From RGIG8700 sp045535635 (lineage in GTDB: Bacteria; Bacillota; Clostridia; RGIG6154), in NCBI GenBank assembly GCA_045535635.1, contig JAZSLZ010000073.1, forward strand, positions 1 through 5,235: a DNA stretch of 5,235 nt. Direction: 5' to 3'. The notes under the pieces were generated by a model. That model was not told the DNA's origin and made no database searches. It was given only the letters and a program-made list of their open reading frames with translations. Positions 1 through 5,235 of this stretch are shown piece after piece (position 1 is the first letter of the stretch; the number at the start of each line of letters is the position of its first letter). The position numbers and the translations under genes were made by a program.

Positions 1-2603
1 AAATTGAAGCAATAAATACAAAAATTGCTGAAAATCAGACAGAAGCAGATAAAATTAAAATTAATATGGCTGATGCATCTGAAATTGTATCAAGCTTAAA
101 CAGTAAGCTTTCTGAACTTAATGAGGCATTTGAAAAAGCTGATAAGGATGTTGAAGAAACAAATACAGAAATTGATGAATGTAATAATAAAATTTTAGAA
201 TACTACAGAATTCTTGCCGAAAAAAATGCAGAACTCGCTTCTGCTAAAAAAGAGGTTGAAAACCTTAAGGTAAGATTGATAACAATAGAGGATGATATTC
301 AAATATCAAAAGAAGATATTCAAAATGTTGTTGCTAAGAAAGAAAATCTTCTTAAAGAAATTGCAGATAAAAAAGCAGAAGCAGATGTTGTTAAAGCTGA
401 ATTTAACGAAAAAGATGCTAAAAGAATTGATACTGAAAGAGAAAAGAAAGAGCTTTCAGAGAAAATTGCAGACCTGACAAATCGCATATCATCAAGTGTT
501 GATAAAAAGAAAATGCTTGATGAAATGGAAAAGGATATGGAAGGATATAACTATAGTGTTAAATCCATACTTAATTCAGGTCTTGAAGGTGTTAAAATTT
601 ACGGTGTTGTAGCCAAGGTTATTGAGCTTGATGCAAAATATGCCACAGCTATTGATGCGGTTCTCGGAAATGTTTTACAGAACATTATAACAGAAACGGA
701 AAAGGACGCAAAAACTGCAATTGAATATCTCAAAAAAATCAAAGGCGGAAGAGCAACATTTTTGCCTGTTTCTGAAATTAAAGGCAGAGTTCTTGATGAA
801 ACTGAATTTAAGTCTGAAGAGGGTTATATTTCACTTGCATCTGCAGTTGTAAATTGCAAGGAAAAGTTTCAGGGTGTTGTTAATGAAATTCTTGGAAGAA
901 CACTTTTGTTTAAAGATGTGGACAGTGCAATTAAGTTTTCAAGAAAAGTAAAATATAAATATAAAATTGTAACACTTGACGGAACAGTTATTAATGCAGG
1001 TGGTGCTATAACTGGTGGTAATTTGGGTAAGGCAGGAAGCTTTTTATCACGAGCTGCTCAAATTAAGGAATTGGAAGCCTTAATAGAAAAAATGAATGGT
1101 GAACTTTGTGAAGCTAAAGAGCTTTATACAAAAGTATCTTCTGAAAATGCAGTATATGTTGATGAATGTGATAAGCTTAATTTCACTATTCAACAGATGA
1201 ATAATGAAATCTTTAAAAGCGAATACAATCTTGAGCATTACAAAAATACCATTAACAGTCTTAATGATGAGCTTAATGAATTTATTACAGAAAAGAGTAA
1301 TATTGAAGCTACAATAAAAAACAAATCAGTGCTTGAAAAAGAAGCGGCACAAATGCAGGATGACATTAATAACGAGATAGAAGCTCTACAGACTAAGATT
1401 AAAAAGATACAAGATGAAAATAATGTAAGTCTTTCTAAATCTAAAGAGATTAACACAGAAATAACAAAATTAAAGGTTGATATTTCTGAGGCTGAAAGCG
1501 ATAAATCCTTGCTTGAACAGAAATATGAATATATTTTAGATACTATCTTAAAGCTTCAGGAGGAATGTGAGAGCAAAAAGAAAGAAATTTCAACTAATTC
1601 TTCTAAAGATTCTGACATAAATGATAAAATAGCTGAAATTAACAAGCTTATTGAAGGCAAAAAAGGTGAAATTGTTAATTTGGAAAATCTTATTTCCCAA
1701 GTCAGAATTGAAAGAGAAACTAATGAAAAGTATCTTGAAGCTTATGCAGAAGAAACTAAAAACAACAATGAAAAACTTGTTTTACTTGCACAGGAACAAA
1801 CAAGAGTTGAGGAAAAAATCATCAGACAGGAAGCAGAGTTTGGTGCAATTAATTCAAGACTTTGGGATGAATATGAGCTAACATATATCACTGCTCAGGA
1901 TTACAGAAAAGATGTTGAAAACCTTAATGAGCTTCAAAAATATGTTACTTCTGTTAAAAACAAAATCAAATCACTTGGAAATGTAAATGTAAATTCAATA
2001 GATGAATACGCACAGGTAAGTGAAAGATATACATTCCTTACAAAACAAAGAGATGATCTGGAAGATGCGAAAAAGTCATTAAATAACATTATAAAAGATA
2101 TGGAAGCTCTTATGATAAAGCAGTTTACAGAGCAACTTGATATTATTAATAAAACATTTACAAGAGTGTTTAAAGAGTTATTTAATGGCGGACATGCAGA
2201 GCTTGTACTTGTTGATGAAGAAAACATTTTAACATCAGGTGTTGATATTATAGCACAGCCACCGGGTAAAAAACTGCAGAATATGTCTCTCTTTTCTGGT
2301 GGTGAAAAAGCAATTATTGCAATTGCACTTTTATTCTCATTGCTTGAAGTAAGACCGTCACCACTTTGTGTGCTTGACGAAATTGAAGCGGCACTTGATG
2401 ATGTAAATGTTTATAGATTTGCTAACTACTTAAGAAAAATCAGTGTAGCTTCACAGATTGCTATTATCACCCACAGAAGAGGTACAATGGAAGAAGCAGA
2501 TGTACTTTACGGTGTTACAATGCCTGAAAAAGGCGTTTCTAAGCTTCTTAAACTTGATATTAACGACGTAGAAGAGAAAATTCTTAACAACGAAGGGGAA
2601 TAA
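1..2603 (+). CDS. smc: Chromosome partition protein SMC, 5'-truncated by the window edge
   Basis: SMC is a dimeric ATPase that, with ScpA and ScpB, loads on and organises the chromosome for segregation. The reading frame (first full codon at base 3) is open from the window edge, so 866 C-terminal residues are visible of a protein usually near 1,190. Counting from base 3: residues 1 to about 185 are Lys/Glu-rich coiled coil. About 199-340 form the hinge, with GRATFLP, IVTLDG and the closing GGAITGG glycine motif. About 350-690 form the returning coiled coil, with RLWDEYELTY at 619 and LGNVNVNSIDEY at 658. The rest is the ATPase head, with ABC signature SGGEK at 765-769, Walker B LCVLDE with catalytic Glu 793, D-loop ALDD, and switch His 824 in THRRGTMEEAD. 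The N-terminal head with Walker A lies upstream. The ATG at 66 falls inside the coiled coil and is not the start. The gene looks intact, with no frameshift. The family call is essentially certain. Confidence 0.98.
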   Translation, partial: IEAINTKIAENQTEADKIKINMADASEIVSSLNSKLSELNEAFEKADKDVEETNTEIDECNNKILEYYRILAEKNAELASAKKEVENLKVRLITIEDDIQISKEDIQNVVAKKENLLKEIADKKAEADVVKAEFNEKDAKRIDTEREKKELSEKIADLTNRISSSVDKKKMLDEMEKDMEGYNYSVKSILNSGLEGVKIYGVVAKVIELDAKYATAIDAVLGNVLQNIITETEKDAKTAIEYLKKIKGGRATFLPVSEIKGRVLDETEFKSEEGYISLASAVVNCKEKFQGVVNEILGRTLLFKDVDSAIKFSRKVKYKYKIVTLDGTVINAGGAITGGNLGKAGSFLSRAAQIKELEALIEKMNGELCEAKELYTKVSSENAVYVDECDKLNFTIQQMNNEIFKSEYNLEHYKNTINSLNDELNEFITEKSNIEATIKNKSVLEKEAAQMQDDINNEIEALQTKIKKIQDENNVSLSKSKEINTEITKLKVDISEAESDKSLLEQKYEYILDTILKLQEECESKKKEISTNSSKDSDINDKIAEINKLIEGKKGEIVNLENLISQVRIERETNEKYLEAYAEETKNNNEKLVLLAQEQTRVEEKIIRQEAEFGAINSRLWDEYELTYITAQDYRKDVENLNELQKYVTSVKNKIKSLGNVNVNSIDEYAQVSERYTFLTKQRDDLEDAKKSLNNIIKDMEALMIKQFTEQLDIINKTFTRVFKELFNGGHAELVLVDEENILTSGVDIIAQPPGKKLQNMSLFSGGEKAIIAIALLFSLLEVRPSPLCVLDEIEAALDDVNVYRFANYLRKISVASQIAIITHRRGTMEEADVLYGVTMPEKGVSKLLKLDINDVEEKILNNEGE
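2593..2598 (+). promoter_or_regulatory. Ribosome binding site of ftsY, inside the smc 3' end
   Basis: AAGGGG lies in the last codons of smc, six bases before the ftsY ATG at 2605. This is a good Shine-Dalgarno match at normal spacing, and it supports that ATG as the start. Because the site is translated as part of smc and the smc stop is one base before the ATG, ftsY translation is probably coupled to that of smc (inference). Confidence 0.8.
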
Positions 2604-2604
2604 T

Positions 2605-3510
2605 ATGGGATTTTTTGAAAAATTAAAAGCCGGACTTTCAAAAACAAAAGCAGGTTTTACAGATGGAATTAATAATATATTTGCAAACTTCAGAACGGTA
2701 GATGAAGAACTTTTTGAGGAACTTGAAGAAACATTGATTTTATCTGATGTTGGCTTTGAAACAACAGAGTTAATTCTTGATGAATTAAGAAATGTTGTAA
2801 AAAAAGAAAATATTCAGGATGTGGACAAAACTAAAGAAAAGCTTGTTGAAATAATTACAGAAATTTTATCAAAAAATGACAGTACAATTGATGTTTCAGG
2901 CAAAAAGCTTATTATAATTGTTGGAGTTAACGGTGTTGGTAAAACAACTTCAATCGGGAAAATAGCTCATTATTATAAACAACAGGGTAAAAAAGTTATT
3001 CTTGCTGCAGGGGATACCTTCAGAGCAGCAGCGGCTGATCAGCTTGAAATCTGGGCACAAAGAGTTGGCTGTGATATAATTAGACACAATGAAGGCTCGG
3101 ACCCGGGTGCGGTTGTTTATGATGCTATTGCTGCTGCAAAAAACAGAAATGCAGATATGATAATATGTGATACTGCAGGACGACTTCATAACAAGAAAAA
3201 TCTTATGAACGAACTTGCAAAAATTATAAAAATAGCAGAAAGAGAAATGCCTGATGTTGAAAAAGAAATTCTTTTAGTTCTTGACGCCACTACAGGACAG
3301 AATGCTCTTTCTCAGGCAAAGCTTTTTGGTGAATCAACAGGGCTTACCGGATTAATTTTAACCAAGCTTGATGGTACAGCCAAAGGCGGAGTTGTTATTG
3401 GCATTTCAAATGAACAGGATTTACCTGTTAAATTCGTTGGTGTAGGGGAACAAATGGATGACCTTCAACCGTTTAATCCAAAGGAATTTGCTGACGCAAT
3501 TTTTAACTAA
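2605..3510 (+). CDS. ftsY: Signal recognition particle receptor FtsY (SRP GTPase)
   Basis: FtsY is the membrane-associated receptor GTPase that pairs with the SRP protein Ffh and delivers ribosomes making membrane proteins to the Sec translocon. The 301-residue protein is complete. It starts with MGFFEKLKAGLSKTKAGF, an amphipathic, basic helix that probably contacts the membrane. The N domain helical bundle runs to about residue 95 and the G domain follows. GTPase motifs in order are P-loop GVNGVGKTT at 107-115, DTFRAAAADQLEIW at 137-150, GSDPGAVVYDA at 164-174, DTAGR at 189-193, TKLDGTAKGG at 253-262 and GVGEQMDDLQPF at 279-290. DTFRAAA and GSDP with the short C-terminus mark it as FtsY; Ffh would have DTxRPAA and a Met-rich M domain. 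It lacks the long acidic A domain of the E. coli protein, as is usual in Firmicutes. It begins one base after the smc stop, so the two are almost certainly co-transcribed. No key residue is missing. Confidence 0.98.
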   Translation: MGFFEKLKAGLSKTKAGFTDGINNIFANFRTVDEELFEELEETLILSDVGFETTELILDELRNVVKKENIQDVDKTKEKLVEIITEILSKNDSTIDVSGKKLIIIVGVNGVGKTTSIGKIAHYYKQQGKKVILAAGDTFRAAAADQLEIWAQRVGCDIIRHNEGSDPGAVVYDAIAAAKNRNADMIICDTAGRLHNKKNLMNELAKIIKIAEREMPDVEKEILLVLDATTGQNALSQAKLFGESTGLTGLILTKLDGTAKGGVVIGISNEQDLPVKFVGVGEQMDDLQPFNPKEFADAIFN

Positions 3511-3514
3511 ATGT

Positions 3515-3521
3515 AAAGGAG
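3515..3521 (+). promoter_or_regulatory. Ribosome binding site that decides the GTG start of the UPF0182 gene
   Basis: AAAGGAG is a near-perfect Shine-Dalgarno sequence, seven bases before GTG at 3529. It lies in the 18-base gap after ftsY. The reading frame is closed by TAA at 3514-3516, with no in-frame ATG between that stop and the GTG, so GTG is the only start that fits the site. An ATG at 3527-3529 is at a similar distance but is followed at once by TGA. Confidence 0.85.
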
Positions 3522-3528
3522 AAATAAT

Positions 3529-5235
3529 GTGAGCAAAATAAGTTTAAAACAAAAATCTAAAGTGATTTTGATTTCTATAGTATTGTTGCTGATAGCAGGT
3601 TTTACAGGGCTTGTGAAATTCTATGGCGATTATCTGGAAATTAATGAGATTGGCAGTAATTTTGTCAGTGTATATACTAAAAATATAACAACAAATATTG
3701 TGGTTTACCTGACAAGTGCTTTTATTATGTTTCTTATTATTTATATTCAGGTAGTAATTGCAAGAATATGTCTTGAAAAATCAGGAGTTAAACAACCAAT
3801 ACTTGAAAAAAAGAGATTTATTTTCCCTGCTTGTCTTGCAGTTGCTATGTTTGCCGCTTTATTTCTTAATGGTGAAATTTCATCAGACTTTTTATTGTTT
3901 TCTAACGCACAAAGTTTTAATGTGGCTGATCCTTTGTTTTTTAACGATGTTGGTTTTTATGTATTTACAAGACCGTTTATTCAGCTTATATGTGAAAGCA
4001 TAACATACTTATGGACTATAATGCTTGTTTTGATTGTTGTTTTATATGCTATGTCTTACTTTAAGTTCGGAGAGAGAACTTTGGTTGATTTGGCAAAATG
4101 TAAGCCTATTGTTAATCATCTTGCTGTAAATGTAGTTCTCTTTATGCTTATAAAGGCAGTTGAAGTAGTTCTTGGGGCAAGTGACTTACTGTTTTCAGAA
4201 TTTTCAGGATATGCAGGTGCCGGATTTGTAGGAGCAAATATATGGCTTAATTATTATAAAATAGCACCATTTCTTATGATGATTATTACAGTGCTTGTTA
4301 TAATTTTTGTTAAAAAGAACAAAATTAAACCTGCTCTTATTTCCTTTGCTTCATATTTTGCAATTTACTTACTTACATTTTTTATTTCTGTTGCTGTTGA
4401 TGCTATATATGTATCACCAAATGAAAGTAAAGTTGAAGAGCAGTATTTAAAATATCATATTGATTATACTCAAAAAGCGTATAAAATTGACCAGGTTGTT
4501 GAAACCGAATATAAAATTAATAATACATTTAAAGCTTCAGAGGTTTCTGGTTTTGCAGAAACACTTAACAACATAAGAATTGTTGATATGGATGCAACTC
4601 TTACTGCAACAGACCAGTTACAGGGGTTAAGAAGCTATTATGATTTCAGTGATCTCGATGTTGCGGTTTATAATGTTAAAAATAAAGACAGAGCTGTAAT
4701 TTTAGGCGTAAGAGAGCTTGATAAAGCTAAAATGGATAAGCAAACCTCAACTTATGTAAATAACACTTTCAGATATACTCACGGTTATGGAGCAATTATG
4801 GCTTCTATTAACTCTGTAACAAGTCAGGGTGAGCCTGATTATATTATTAAAGACTTAACGCAGGAAGCTCAAAGCACAATTCCTTATATCTCACAGCCAA
4901 GAGTTTATTTTGGCGAAACAGATAATAATCCTGTTGTTGTAAATTCAAAAATCAGAGAAATTGACTATTCAGAAGGTGATATTGATTATGAGTTTGACTA
5001 TGACGGTGATGCAGGTGTTAAGCTGAATTTTATCAATAAGCTTATTCTTTCATTAAGAAATGCTGATTTAAAATTGATTTTTTCAAATCAGGTTACCAAT
5101 GAAAGCAGAATGCTTTTGAATAAAAATATTATTAAAAGAGTTGAAATGGTAGCACCATTCTTAAAGATTGACGAAGATCCTCATATTGTTATTACTGATG
5201 AAGGCAAACTTTTGTGGGTAATTGATGCTTATACA
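3529..5235 (+). CDS. UPF0182 (COG1615) family membrane protein, 3'-truncated by the window edge
   Basis: This is a large multi-pass membrane protein of unknown function. The visible 569 residues start at GTG and run off the window; relatives are commonly around 900 residues, so perhaps a third is missing. I see about seven hydrophobic helices near residues 11-30, 55-78, 97-113, 150-177, 195-215, 246-262 and 268-293, then a soluble domain expected outside the membrane. Family-like motifs, compared from memory, are DPLFFNDVGFYVF (134-146), YVSPNESKVEEQYLKYHIDYTQKAY (294-318), LRSYYDFSDLDV (367-378), the YTHGYG block (416-421), RVYFGE (458-463), and a run from SRMLLNKNI through VAPFLKIDEDP to LLWVIDAYT (526-569). 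The next in-frame ATG would remove the first helix, so GTG is preferred. It lies 18 bases behind ftsY and is probably in the same transcript. There is no signal peptide separate from helix 1 and no catalytic motif that allows a function to be named. Confidence 0.93.
   Translation, partial: MSKISLKQKSKVILISIVLLLIAGFTGLVKFYGDYLEINEIGSNFVSVYTKNITTNIVVYLTSAFIMFLIIYIQVVIARICLEKSGVKQPILEKKRFIFPACLAVAMFAALFLNGEISSDFLLFSNAQSFNVADPLFFNDVGFYVFTRPFIQLICESITYLWTIMLVLIVVLYAMSYFKFGERTLVDLAKCKPIVNHLAVNVVLFMLIKAVEVVLGASDLLFSEFSGYAGAGFVGANIWLNYYKIAPFLMMIITVLVIIFVKKNKIKPALISFASYFAIYLLTFFISVAVDAIYVSPNESKVEEQYLKYHIDYTQKAYKIDQVVETEYKINNTFKASEVSGFAETLNNIRIVDMDATLTATDQLQGLRSYYDFSDLDVAVYNVKNKDRAVILGVRELDKAKMDKQTSTYVNNTFRYTHGYGAIMASINSVTSQGEPDYIIKDLTQEAQSTIPYISQPRVYFGETDNNPVVVNSKIREIDYSEGDIDYEFDYDGDAGVKLNFINKLILSLRNADLKLIFSNQVTNESRMLLNKNIIKRVEMVAPFLKIDEDPHIVITDEGKLLWVIDAYT

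Noticed and set aside
66..68. ATG at 66 as the start of an 845-residue protein.
   Set aside because: The same frame is open upstream to the window edge and continues the coiled coil; it is an internal Met of SMC, which needs its N-terminal Walker A head upstream.
66..560. Lys/Glu-rich repetitive sequence in smc, as a possible DNA repeat.
   Set aside because: The periodicity is at the protein level (heptads of a coiled coil); no exact or near-exact DNA repeat unit is visible.
1238..2227. Minus-strand open frames at 1238-1456 and 1934-2227, and a further one at 2950-3189.
   Set aside because: They are antisense shadows of smc and ftsY, with low-complexity Ser/Leu-rich products and no sensible ribosome binding site or family resemblance.
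3511..3528. A terminator or promoter between ftsY and the UPF0182 gene.
   Set aside because: The gap is only 18 bases, is filled by the Shine-Dalgarno sequence, and has no inverted repeat or T-run.
3758..4003. An 81-codon open frame on the + strand, rich in Leu and Phe.
   Set aside because: It lies wholly inside the UPF0182 gene in another frame; its hydrophobic look comes from reading T-rich membrane-helix codons out of frame. It has no convincing start context.

Overview
This window is an AT-rich, bacterial, single-strand (+) gene cluster: the 3' part of smc, a complete ftsY, and the 5' part of a large membrane-protein gene of the UPF0182 (COG1615) family. The AT-rich codon use (AGA for Arg, A/T-ending codons), the purine-rich Shine-Dalgarno sequences, the smc-ftsY pairing and the short FtsY without an acidic N-terminal domain all fit a low-GC Gram-positive of the Clostridia type. 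That assignment is an inference from style and gene order; no species is recognisable.

Layout. Bases 1-2603 hold the last 866 codons of smc: the end of the first coiled-coil arm, the hinge, the returning coiled-coil arm and the C-terminal ATPase head. The Walker A half of the head lies upstream of the window. One base separates the smc stop from the ATG of ftsY (2605-3510), which codes for the signal recognition particle receptor GTPase. After 18 bases carrying a strong ribosome binding site, a GTG at 3529 opens the UPF0182 gene, which stays open to the last base. Its first 569 residues comprise about seven membrane helices followed by the start of the large extracytoplasmic domain.

The three genes are so tightly packed, with no room for a terminator between them, that they very probably share one transcript. 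smc and ftsY are commonly adjacent in Firmicutes (often rnc-smc-ftsY) and serve chromosome condensation and segregation and co-translational membrane protein targeting. The UPF0182 protein is a polytopic membrane protein, so it is a plausible client of the FtsY pathway, but adjacency does not show a specific functional link.

The region reads as ordinary core chromosome. I saw no mobile element, RNA gene, CRISPR array or defence system. The points worth a second look are the UPF0182 gene placed directly behind ftsY, its GTG start overlapping an ATG-TGA start-stop, and small departures from consensus in the SMC signature motif and in the UPF0182 domain.
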